From contig NZ_JBDOQP010000001.1 in NCBI RefSeq assembly GCF_039839275.1, positions 62,001-126,000 on the forward strand: a stretch of 64,000 bases of DNA. Direction: 5' to 3'. Below the pieces are notes generated by a model that had not been told where the DNA came from, searched no databases, and worked only from the letters and a program-made list of their open reading frames with translations. Positions within the stretch are counted from its first letter, which is position 1. Every line of letters starts with the position of its first letter. This DNA comes from Aerobium sp039839275. Lineage in GTDB: Bacteria; Pseudomonadota; Alphaproteobacteria; Rhizobiales; Rhizobiaceae. Positions 50,711 through 58,620 of the stretch are shown piece after piece. The position numbers were made by a program, and so were the translations under genes.

Positions 50711-51523
50711 ATGGACCACACTGATCCGACCACAGATACGCAAACGTCTCGCCTGACCAGGACTGCCGTTCTCATCCACGGAGCATGGATGACACCTGCC
50801 TCCTGGGACAATTTTCGCATCCGGCTGGAATCCGCCGGCTACGCGGTGCACGCACCGACCTGGCCACTCCTGGACAGGGGCACGCCCGCGCAACTGCGTG
50901 CCAACCCTCCCGAGGCGCTCGGGCGCCTGACGGCTGGAGCGATCACGGATCACTATGCCCGCTTCATCGACACGCTGCCCGAAAAGCCGCTGATCATCGG
51001 CCATTCGATGGGGGGTCTTGTGACGCAGTTGCTGCTCGATCGCGGATATGGCGTCGCTGGTGTCGCGCTCGATCCCGGCCCCATCGCCGGCATCATTCCC
51101 GATACATTGTCCTTGGGCGCGGCCTTCCCCATTCTTGCACGCTGGAACGCGTGGAACCGTACCTACACTTTGAGCAAGGCACAGTTCGACACACGATTTG
51201 CCAACACCGCACCAGCCAGAATGCGTGATGAGGCCTATGAGAAGTACATGGTGCCGACGTCTGGCCGTCTGTTCGCTCAGGCCGCCACGGGCATCGGCCT
51301 CGCAGTGAGCCCCGGCAAGCGCACCCAGCCCCTGCTGATCACGGCCGCCGAGAAGGACAGGACCGTGGCGCCGGCGCTGTCACGCGCCATCTATCGCAAG
51401 CAGAAGAAATCGCCCGCGCGTACCGATTTCGTGGAATTTCCGGGGCTGTCCCATTTCCTGGCGAGCGAGCCAGGCTATGAGAAGGTCGCCGACTATGTCA
51501 TCGACTGGGCGAAGAGCCTCTGA
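50711..51523 (+). CDS. Alpha/beta hydrolase
   Basis: 270 residues. Nucleophile elbow GHSMGG at 97-102 with Ser99, an acid in AAEKDRTVAP near 217, and the histidine in GLSHFL near 247, so the catalytic triad is complete. The oxyanion HG is in VLIHGAWMTP near 20-29. Substrate unknown; the family includes esterases and lipases. It is divergent from an OhrR-like regulator with a palindrome in between, which suggests induction by organic peroxide, possibly to remove oxidised esters. Confidence 0.87.
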   Translation: MDHTDPTTDTQTSRLTRTAVLIHGAWMTPASWDNFRIRLESAGYAVHAPTWPLLDRGTPAQLRANPPEALGRLTAGAITDHYARFIDTLPEKPLIIGHSMGGLVTQLLLDRGYGVAGVALDPGPIAGIIPDTLSLGAAFPILARWNAWNRTYTLSKAQFDTRFANTAPARMRDEAYEKYMVPTSGRLFAQAATGIGLAVSPGKRTQPLLITAAEKDRTVAPALSRAIYRKQKKSPARTDFVEFPGLSHFLASEPGYEKVADYVIDWAKSL

Positions 51524-51556
51524 GCAGCCGAGGTCTGGCCGCGGCCGGCGAGGCGG

Positions 51557-52411
51557 TCATGCGCCGCCGGTGCGTGCGACTCCATCCTTGGCAGCCTGAA
51601 GGTTAGGATTGAGCCGCAGCGCTTCGCCGAAAGATTTGGACGCGCGGCTTCTGTCGCCACGGCGCTCGAGTATCAGCGCCTGATAGGCCCATGCCTCGGC
51701 ATTGTTGCGGTCGAGCTGGATCGCCGTATTGAAATCGGCCAGCGCGTTGTCTTCGTCATTGCGCGCCAGATAGGAAAGGCCGCGACCGTTGTAGGGTTCG
51801 GCTGAATTGGGCGCGAGCGAGATCGCCGTGGCGAAATCCTCGATGGCGAAATCGTGCTGGCCGCGCGCCTGATAGAGCAGCCCGCGATTATGGTAGGCGC
51901 GCGGGTCGGTTGTATCGAGCTGGATCGCGCGCTCGAAATCCTGGAATGCCTCCGTGCCGCGGCCGGCAAGGCGATAGAGATTGCCCCGTCCGATATAGGC
52001 GACGTCGTAGTTGGGATTGATCTGAAGCGCGCGGCTGTAGTCCTGCACTGCCTGCTGCTGATTTCCGGTCAGCCGGTGGATCAACGCGCGGTTGGCGTAG
52101 GCCTGATAGAAGTTCGGGTTGAGTTGGAGGGCGGTGTCGAAGTCCCTTAGCGCCTCATCGTAGCGTCCGCCGCGACCATAGGCCGTGCCGCGCACATTGT
52201 ATCCTTCGGGATCGTTGGGAGTACGCTCGATGACCGCTGTCAGCGAGGCGATATTCTCGCTCGACCCCTGCGCGACATCCATCGGCTTCACACCGCTCAA
52301 GGCGCTGTCGGAGGTTTGGCACCCGGCGACAAACAGAGCGCCTGCAAGCGTCAGCGCGCTCGCACAGCGGGTGAACCTGGAGCCGTTAGCGGCAATCGCG
52401 AATGTGTTCAT
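51557..52411 (-). CDS. TPR-repeat lipoprotein
   Basis: 284 residues; AGGGGA before the ATG. A lipobox, LFVAGC, at about 26-31 follows a hydrophobic signal. From residue 60 there are six tandem 34-residue tetratricopeptide repeats (such as AYANRALIHRLTGNQQQAVQ and AYIGRGNLYRLAGRGTEAFQ). It is probably anchored in the outer membrane facing the periplasm and acts as a protein scaffold; a link to cell-division or outer-membrane assembly is known for some relatives. It lies next to rpsU in the same direction, beyond the rpsU terminator. Confidence 0.86.
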   Translation of the reverse strand: MNTFAIAANGSRFTRCASALTLAGALFVAGCQTSDSALSGVKPMDVAQGSSENIASLTAVIERTPNDPEGYNVRGTAYGRGGRYDEALRDFDTALQLNPNFYQAYANRALIHRLTGNQQQAVQDYSRALQINPNYDVAYIGRGNLYRLAGRGTEAFQDFERAIQLDTTDPRAYHNRGLLYQARGQHDFAIEDFATAISLAPNSAEPYNGRGLSYLARNDEDNALADFNTAIQLDRNNAEAWAYQALILERRGDRSRASKSFGEALRLNPNLQAAKDGVARTGGA

Positions 52412-52477
52412 CGATGTCCCCTTCTGTGCGCGCGGCTGAACCGGCTTTGACCGCGGTGCGTCGTTGGCGCGTGAGAA

Positions 52478-52523
52478 TTCGGCAAAAACGAAAAGGTGGC
52501 CGCGATTCGCATCGCGCCACCTT
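52478..52523 (-). terminator. Intrinsic terminator of rpsU
   Basis: On the minus strand AAGGTGG-CGCGAT-GCGA-ATCGCG-G-CCACCTT forms a 13-pair stem with a 4-base loop and one bulged G, followed by TTTCGTTTTT. It lies 36 bases after the rpsU stop. Confidence 0.85.
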
Positions 52524-52558
52524 AGCCGGTATCGCCGGAAAAGGACGAAAAGGAGGCG

Positions 52559-52801
52559 TCAGCGAGCAGCCGCGGCGGGTGCGACGCGACCGCCAGCCAC
52601 AAGACCTTCGCGCTGGGCGCGCTTGCGCGCCAGCTTGCGGGCGCGGCGCACGGCCTCTGCCTTTTCGCGCGCACGCTTCTCGGAGGGCTTCTCGTAATGT
52701 CCGCGCATCTTCATTTCGCGGAAAATGCCTTCGCGCTGCATCTTCTTCTTGAGAGCGCGGAGAGCCTGGTCAACATTATTGTCGCGGACGAGTACCTGCA
52801 C
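52559..52801 (-). CDS. rpsU: 30S ribosomal protein S21
   Basis: 80 residues from a GTG at 52801, where the chain reads MQVLVRDNNVDQALRALKKK as in other rhizobial S21 proteins and AGGAA lies upstream; an ATG at 52849 would add 16 residues that the family lacks. S21 has the lysine/arginine-rich helical body (PSEKRAREKAEAVRRARKLA). It helps the 30S subunit recognise mRNA. The C-terminal Ala-rich tail (GGRVAPAAAAR) is typical of the Hyphomicrobiales. A strong terminator follows. Confidence 0.95.
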   Translation of the reverse strand: MQVLVRDNNVDQALRALKKKMQREGIFREMKMRGHYEKPSEKRAREKAEAVRRARKLARKRAQREGLVAGGRVAPAAAAR

Positions 52802-53089
52802 GTGCGTTCCTGTCTTAGGGTTGATGTGCGTTTCAACAATCAAGGGCACGACAAGCGCCCCCGCGGCGGACTAACGCCACGAATTGCGGCGGCTCATAGC
52901 AGAAGCAGCAGAGCTTGTCCACAACGCAAGCGCAGCATTCGTACGGTGTTGCGCGCTTTTTGGCGTTTGGCCCAATACGCCATTCACCGTCGCAAACAGT
53001 GCAAGAGTGACAGCCGGTTTTGGCTAGTGGTACACGTCGAGTGTCGCGACCAAGCCGACGAGACAAAGATTCAGCCCGGAGCCTGAAGA

Positions 53090-54343
53090 ATGCGCAAGTT
53101 TTCCGCCTTCGCCATCGCCCGCGAAGCGCTTCGCGGACACAAGGGCTGGGAGGAGCAGTGGTCCTCGCCGGAGCCGAAGGCCGAGTACGACGCCGTCATC
53201 GTGGGAGCGGGCGGCCACGGCCTTGCGACGGCCTATTACCTGGCCAAGGAACACGGCATCACCAATGTCGCCGTCGTCGAGAAGGGCTGGCTGGGCGGCG
53301 GCAATACGGGGCGCAATACCACCATCATCCGCTCCAATTATCTGTACGACGAGAGCGCGGGCATCTACGACCATGCGGTCAAACTGTGGGACGGGCTCTC
53401 GCTCGACCTCAACTACAACGTCATGTACTCGCCGCGCGGCGTGATGATGCTTGCCCACAATGTCCACGACGTGCAGGTCTTCAAGCGTCACATTCACGCC
53501 AACCGGCTGAACGGCGTCGACAACGAATGGCTGACGCCGGAAGAGGCGAAGGCATTCTGCCCGCCGCTGAACATTTCGAAGAATGCGCGTTATCCCGTCA
53601 TGGGCGCGGCGTTGCAGCGCCGCGGCGGTACCGCCCGGCACGACGCGGTCGCCTGGGGGTATGCACGCGCCGCATCGGCGCGCGGCGTCGACATCATCCA
53701 GAACTGCGAGGTCACCGGCATACGGCGTGCGCCGCAGGGGCATGTGCTCGGCGTCGAGACGTCGAAAGGCTTCATCGGGGCAAAGAAGGTCGGCGTGGTG
53801 GCCGCCGGTCATTCGTCGGTTCTGATGCAGATGGCCGACGTTCGCATGCCGCTGGAAAGCTATCCGCTGCAGGCGCTGGTGTCCGAGCCGGTGAAGCCGG
53901 TCTTCCCCTGCGTCGTCATGTCGAACACCGTGCACGCCTACATCTCCCAGTCGGACAAGGGCGAACTGGTCATCGGGGCGGGCACCGACCAATATACTTC
54001 CTATTCGCAGACCGGCGGGCTGCACATCATCAATCATACGCTCGACGCCATCTGCGAGATGTTCCCGATGTTCACGCGCATGAAGATGCTGCGCTCGTGG
54101 GGCGGCATCGTCGACGTGACGCCGGACCGATCCCCGATCCTCGCGAAGACCCCGGTGAAAGGGCTCTACGTAAATTGCGGCTGGGGAACCGGCGGCTTCA
54201 AGGCGACGCCTGGCTCCGGCCACGTCTTCGCCCACACGATCGCCCGCGACGAGCCGCATCCGATCAATGCGCCGTTCACGCTGGAGCGTTTCCGTACCGG
54301 ACGGCTGATCGACGAGGCGGCTGCGGCCGCCGTGGCGCACTGA
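53090..54343 (+). CDS. soxB: Sarcosine oxidase beta subunit
   Basis: 417 residues; GGAG before the ATG. FAD dinucleotide-binding motif AVIVGAGGHGLATAYYLA near 35-52 and GRNTTIIRSNY, then RGGTARHDAVAWG with H184, the probable covalent FMN attachment histidine of heterotetrameric sarcosine oxidases. Its C-terminal GGFKATPGSGH closes the FAD domain. The enzyme oxidatively demethylates sarcosine, feeding tetrahydrofolate. The TGA overlaps the start of an unknown gene that comes before soxD. Confidence 0.94.
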   Translation: MRKFSAFAIAREALRGHKGWEEQWSSPEPKAEYDAVIVGAGGHGLATAYYLAKEHGITNVAVVEKGWLGGGNTGRNTTIIRSNYLYDESAGIYDHAVKLWDGLSLDLNYNVMYSPRGVMMLAHNVHDVQVFKRHIHANRLNGVDNEWLTPEEAKAFCPPLNISKNARYPVMGAALQRRGGTARHDAVAWGYARAASARGVDIIQNCEVTGIRRAPQGHVLGVETSKGFIGAKKVGVVAAGHSSVLMQMADVRMPLESYPLQALVSEPVKPVFPCVVMSNTVHAYISQSDKGELVIGAGTDQYTSYSQTGGLHIINHTLDAICEMFPMFTRMKMLRSWGGIVDVTPDRSPILAKTPVKGLYVNCGWGTGGFKATPGSGHVFAHTIARDEPHPINAPFTLERFRTGRLIDEAAAAAVAH

Positions 54344-54768
54344 TGAGCGGACTGGCCGCCGCCCTGGCAGTCTCGGCGCCGATGATGTTGGCGAATGAGC
54401 AGGGCATGTTTCATTTTCCAACGACCGAGGATGCCTGGCGCCTCCAGCGCATCCAGCGCACCGACAATGAACGGGAATGGCCGTTCGCCGCCGGTGCCGG
54501 CTACCTTATGTGCGTGTGGATATTGGGGGAACGCGTGGTCTATTTCGCCGAGCCGCCACAGGACGCGGACGCAAAGGAATTCAACCGCGTCGTGGTGGTG
54601 TCCACCAATCCACTCGACCTCATGATGGTCAATCTCGGCAAGAACGACGTGTTCGCGCCTTTCGAAGGCGTCGAACAATTGGTGCTGCGCCTCGGGCCTT
54701 TCGTAGACCTCGGCCGGCGACTTTGCAGCCAGCCGCGCGGCTCCGAGATCGGCCCCGGCGAATTGTAG
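54343..54768 (+). CDS. Unknown protein encoded between soxB and soxD
   Basis: 141 residues from the ATG at 54343, which shares a base with the soxB stop (TGATG). No family recognised. It has an N-terminal apolar stretch (LAAALAVSAPMMLA), then AWRLQRIQRTDNEREWPFAA, a hydrophobic segment (GYLMCVWILGERVVYFAE) and a C-terminal LRLGPFVDLGRRLC ending in GPGEL. The hydrophobic strands could be core strands. It ends 14 bases before soxD, so it is inside the operon. The usual order in other bacteria is soxBDAG, so an additional gene here is unexpected. Confidence 0.7.
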   Translation: MSGLAAALAVSAPMMLANEQGMFHFPTTEDAWRLQRIQRTDNEREWPFAAGAGYLMCVWILGERVVYFAEPPQDADAKEFNRVVVVSTNPLDLMMVNLGKNDVFAPFEGVEQLVLRLGPFVDLGRRLCSQPRGSEIGPGEL

Positions 54769-54782
54769 ATACAGGAAGAACC

Positions 54783-55076
54783 ATGCTTCTCATCCGCTGT
54801 CCCTATTGCGAAGAGGAAAGGCCGGAACTCGAATTCCGCCACGCCGGCGAAGCGCATCTCGTACGGCCGTCGTCCATCACGAAGATGAGCGACGAGGATT
54901 TCGAGGGCTACTTCTTCATCCGTCAGAACCCGAAAGGGCTGGTCTATGAGCGCTGGCGGCATCTCCATGGCTGTGCCCGCTTCTTCAATGCGGTGCGAGA
55001 CACGGTGACCGACAAGTTCGTGATGACGTACAAGGCCGGCGAAAAGAAGCCCAGGCTCAAGGGAGCGGCACAATGA
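54783..55076 (+). CDS. soxD: Sarcosine oxidase delta subunit
   Basis: 97 residues. The zinc-binding CPYC motif is at 6-9 (MLLIRCPYCEEERPELEF), a conserved H (FRHAGEAH) and the later HLHGCARFFNAVRDTV supply the other ligands. The delta subunit is a small zinc protein that bridges the alpha subunit in the tetramer. GAAGAA precedes the ATG. Its stop overlaps soxA by four bases (ATGA). Confidence 0.93.
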   Translation: MLLIRCPYCEEERPELEFRHAGEAHLVRPSSITKMSDEDFEGYFFIRQNPKGLVYERWRHLHGCARFFNAVRDTVTDKFVMTYKAGEKKPRLKGAAQ

Positions 55077-58066
55077 CAGCGCCATTCCGCATCGAGGGCA
55101 AGGGCAGGCTGACGCCCGCCAGGATCGCCCGGTTTACCTTCGACGGCGAGTCTTATACCGGGCTCGAGGGTGACACGCTCGCGTCGGCGCTGCTGGCGAA
55201 CGGCGTGCATCTGGTGGGCCGCTCGTTCAAGTATCATCGCCCGCGCGGCTTTCTTTCGGCCGGTGCCGAAGAACCGAATGCGCTCGTCGGCATCCATCGC
55301 GACGCCTCGCGCAAGACGCCCAACGTGCGGGCCACGGTCCAGGAAATCTATGACGGCCTGCAGGCGGTGTCGCAGAACCGCTGGCCGTCGCTGAAGATGG
55401 ACATCGGCGCGGTCAACGATCTTGCCTCGCCGTTCTTCTCGGCCGGCTTCTACTACAAGACCTTCATGTGGCCCAAGGCCGCGTGGAAGCATGTCTACGA
55501 GCCCAAGATCCGTGAAGCGGCCGGTCTTGGCGTAGCACCCGACCAGCCGGATCCGGATCATTATTCGGCCCGCTACGCGCATTGCGACGTGCTGGTGCTT
55601 GGTGGCGGCGCGGCAGGACTTGCGGCCGCCCTCGCGGCTGCCGAAACGGGCGCCAACGTCATCATCGCGGACGAGCAGCCGGATCTGGGCGGAAGCCTGC
55701 GCTTCGAAAGCGGCGCCGTCATCGAGGATCAGGATGGCTGGTCGTGGGCAATGGCGACGGCCGCACGTCTACGCGAGATGGAAAACGTGCGCGTGCTGAC
55801 CCGTACGACGGCGTTCGGCTACTACGCGCAGAATTTCGTCGGGCTGGCGGAGCGCGTGAGCGAACATCTCGCTGCTCCCCTGCCGGAGATGCCGCGCGAA
55901 CGGATGTGGCAGGTCCGTGCGAAACGCGTGATCCTGGCAACCGGCACGATCGAGCGGCACATGGTGTTTGCCGACAATGATCGGCCCGGCATCATGCTCG
56001 CCTCGGCGGCGCGGACATATCTCAACCACTATGGCGTGGCGGTCGGGCGCAACGTTGGCATCTACACGGCCAACGATTCTGCCTACTACGCGGCCATGGA
56101 CCTCAAGAATGCCGGCATCGACATCGCCGCGATCGTCGACCTGCGCGATAATCCACAAGGGCCTGCCGTGGAAGCGGCGCGGGCCATGGGCATCGAGATC
56201 AATCCCGGCCGCGCGGTGATCGGGGTAGGCGGTAAGCTGCGCGTCAGTTCGATGACGGTGCAGTCGAAGAATGGCGGCCCGTCGCGCACCATCGCCATCG
56301 ATGCGCTGCTGACTTCTGCCGGCTGGACGCCCTCCGTGCATCTGTTCTCGCAGTCGCGCGGCAAGGTGACCTATGACGAGGAGACCAAGCGCTTCCTGCC
56401 GGGAACATACGCGCAGGACTGCGTGTCGGTCGGCGCCTGCAACGGCACGGAAAGTGTCTCCGACGTGCTTGCCGAAGCCGCAAGCGCCGGCCACGCCGCC
56501 GCGAAGGAGATCGGCATCAAGGCGGGCCGTGCCATCCGGATCAAGGCGACCGGCTCGGAAAACTGGAGCCGGGGCATGGCAGGCGCAGCGCCGGGCGCGG
56601 GACCGGATGCGAAGGTCAAGGCGTTCGTGGACTTCCAGAACGACGTGACCGCCAAGGACATCCGCCAGGCCGTTCGGGAAGGCATGCGTTCGATCGAACA
56701 CGTCAAGCGCTTCACCACAAACGGCATGGCGACCGATCAGGGCAAGACGTCCAATCTTCATGGCCTGGCGATCGCAGCCGAGGTCCTCGACAAGCCGATA
56801 CCGGAGGTGGGACTCACCACCTTCCGCGCGCCCTATACGCCGGTGACGTTCGGAACCATCGTGAACCATGCGCGCGGGGCGCTTTTCGACCCGACGCGCC
56901 GCACCCCGATGCATGGCTGGGCGGAAACGCATGGCGCTGTGTTCGAGGATGTCGGGCAATGGAAGCGCGCCTGGTATTTTCCGCAGCAGGGCGAGGACAT
57001 GCACGCGGCGGTAGACCGCGAGTGCCGCACGGTGCGCGAAACCGGTGGAATCTTCGACGCCTCTACACTCGGAAAGATCGAGGTGGTTGGGCCCGACGCC
57101 GCCGCCTTCATGGAACTTCTCTACACCAATCCCTGGCAGAAGCTCGAGCCGGGGCGATGCCGCTACGGGGTCATGCTGCGCGAGGATGGTTTCATCTACG
57201 ATGACGGTGTTGTCGGCAGGCTGGCCGAAGATCGCTTCCACGTGACGACGACGACCGGCGGCGCGGCACGCGTGATGAACCACATGGAGGATTATCTCCA
57301 GACGGAGTTCCCGAACCTGAATGTCTATCTCACCTCGATCTCCGAGCAGTGGGCGGTCATCGCGGTGCAGGGACCCAATTCGCGCGCCATCATCGAGCCG
57401 CTGGTGGAGGGGATCGACCTTTCTGATGCGGCGTTGCCGCATATGTCGGTGCGCGAAGGCCGTATCTGCGGCGTGCCGACGCGGTTGTTCCGCATGTCGT
57501 TCACGGGCGAACGCGGCTTCGAGATCAATGTGCCGGCCGATTATGGCCACGCAGTGTGGGAGGCCGTGTGGGCCGAGGCTGAGAAGCATGGCGCCTGCGC
57601 CTACGGCACCGAGGCAATGCACGTGCTGCGCGCCGAAAAGGGCTACATCATCGTCGGCCAGGAGACCGACGGAACGGTGACGCCCGGCGATGCCGGGCTG
57701 GACTGGGCCGTGGGCAAGAAGAAGACCGACTTCGTCGGCATCCGCGGTTTGATGCGGCCCGATCTCGCGGGCGCGGGACGCAAGCAGCTCGTCGGCCTGC
57801 GCACCAAGGACCCGAAGCTGGTTCTGGAAGAGGGCGCGCAGATCGTCGCCGATCCAAACCAGCCTGTGCCGATGACGATGATCGGTCATGTCACGTCGAG
57901 CTACTGGTCCGGCAATTGCGGTCATTCGATCGCGCTGGCGCTGGTGCTCGATGGACGCGAGCGCATGGGACAGACGTTGTACGTGCCGATGCCGGATCGA
58001 ACGATAGAGGTCGAAGTGACGGGCACCGTCTTCTTCGACGAGAAGGGAGAACGCCTCCATGGCTAA
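55073..58066 (+). CDS. soxA: Sarcosine oxidase alpha subunit
   Basis: 997 residues, normal size. N-terminal ferredoxin-like fold (SLRSFKYHRPRGFLSAG-type segment), then an NAD-binding Rossmann domain (VLVLGGGAAGLAAALAAAE near 177-195), a second nucleotide domain (GIYTANDSAYYAAMDLKNAG) and from about 600 an aminomethyltransferase (GcvT-like) domain that binds tetrahydrofolate (YGVMLREDGFIYDDGVV; MSFTGERGFEINVP). It uses the methyl group as 5,10-methylene-THF. It overlaps soxG by 8 bases. Confidence 0.95.
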   Translation: MTAPFRIEGKGRLTPARIARFTFDGESYTGLEGDTLASALLANGVHLVGRSFKYHRPRGFLSAGAEEPNALVGIHRDASRKTPNVRATVQEIYDGLQAVSQNRWPSLKMDIGAVNDLASPFFSAGFYYKTFMWPKAAWKHVYEPKIREAAGLGVAPDQPDPDHYSARYAHCDVLVLGGGAAGLAAALAAAETGANVIIADEQPDLGGSLRFESGAVIEDQDGWSWAMATAARLREMENVRVLTRTTAFGYYAQNFVGLAERVSEHLAAPLPEMPRERMWQVRAKRVILATGTIERHMVFADNDRPGIMLASAARTYLNHYGVAVGRNVGIYTANDSAYYAAMDLKNAGIDIAAIVDLRDNPQGPAVEAARAMGIEINPGRAVIGVGGKLRVSSMTVQSKNGGPSRTIAIDALLTSAGWTPSVHLFSQSRGKVTYDEETKRFLPGTYAQDCVSVGACNGTESVSDVLAEAASAGHAAAKEIGIKAGRAIRIKATGSENWSRGMAGAAPGAGPDAKVKAFVDFQNDVTAKDIRQAVREGMRSIEHVKRFTTNGMATDQGKTSNLHGLAIAAEVLDKPIPEVGLTTFRAPYTPVTFGTIVNHARGALFDPTRRTPMHGWAETHGAVFEDVGQWKRAWYFPQQGEDMHAAVDRECRTVRETGGIFDASTLGKIEVVGPDAAAFMELLYTNPWQKLEPGRCRYGVMLREDGFIYDDGVVGRLAEDRFHVTTTTGGAARVMNHMEDYLQTEFPNLNVYLTSISEQWAVIAVQGPNSRAIIEPLVEGIDLSDAALPHMSVREGRICGVPTRLFRMSFTGERGFEINVPADYGHAVWEAVWAEAEKHGACAYGTEAMHVLRAEKGYIIVGQETDGTVTPGDAGLDWAVGKKKTDFVGIRGLMRPDLAGAGRKQLVGLRTKDPKLVLEEGAQIVADPNQPVPMTMIGHVTSSYWSGNCGHSIALALVLDGRERMGQTLYVPMPDRTIEVEVTGTVFFDEKGERLHG

Positions 58067-58613
58067 CCCAACCGAGATGGTACGCCGGCCCCCACTCGAA
58101 GACCGTTCGGTCGTTCATCCATGGGTCAGCGTCACCGCTGCCGAGCCTGCATCCCGGCTCTCGCTGCGTGCACCGGAAGACAGTGTCGCGGCCGTGTCCA
58201 AGGCGCTCGGCCTAGCCTTGCCGCAGCAGCCGAAGACGTCGGCGCGAAAGGGCAAGCGGGTGGCGCTCTGGCTCGGCCCTGACGAATGGATGATCATCGA
58301 TCCGACCGGGGCAGGGCTGACCGCTCCGCTGGCAAAGGTGACGGCGTTTCATTCTGGCGTCGACATATCTCACCGCAACACGGCGATCCTCGTCTCGGGA
58401 GAGGGAGCGCAGGCGACGCTTTCGTCCGGCTGCCCGCAGGATCTCTCGCTGGCCGCCTTTCCTGTGGGCGCCTGCTCGCGCACCGTCCTGGCGAAGATCG
58501 AAATCGTGCTGCTTCGGACGGGTGAGAACGAGTTCAGGGTTGAATGCTGGCGCTCCTTTTCGGACTACGCCTTTGCTTTCCTCGAAGATGCCGCGCGAGA
58601 TTCGGCGTTCTGA
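58059..58613 (+). CDS. soxG: Sarcosine oxidase gamma subunit
   Basis: 184 residues, the usual size. It shows the GcvT-C-like fold: LWLGPDEWMIIDPTG near 70-84, HSGVDISHRNTAILVSG near 98-114 and VLLRTGENEFRVECWRSFSDYAFAFL. The gamma subunit anchors FMN between alpha and beta. It ends the operon, 7 bases before the convergent GGDEF-EAL gene. Confidence 0.92.
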   Translation: MANPTEMVRRPPLEDRSVVHPWVSVTAAEPASRLSLRAPEDSVAAVSKALGLALPQQPKTSARKGKRVALWLGPDEWMIIDPTGAGLTAPLAKVTAFHSGVDISHRNTAILVSGEGAQATLSSGCPQDLSLAAFPVGACSRTVLAKIEIVLLRTGENEFRVECWRSFSDYAFAFLEDAARDSAF

Positions 58614-58620
58614 GGCCTGT

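Noticed and set aside
52833..53066. Cysteine-rich 77-residue minus-strand frame upstream of rpsU
   Set aside because: Many cysteines (about ten) look like a zinc protein, but there is no ribosome site and it overlaps the rpsU 5' region; no family pattern.
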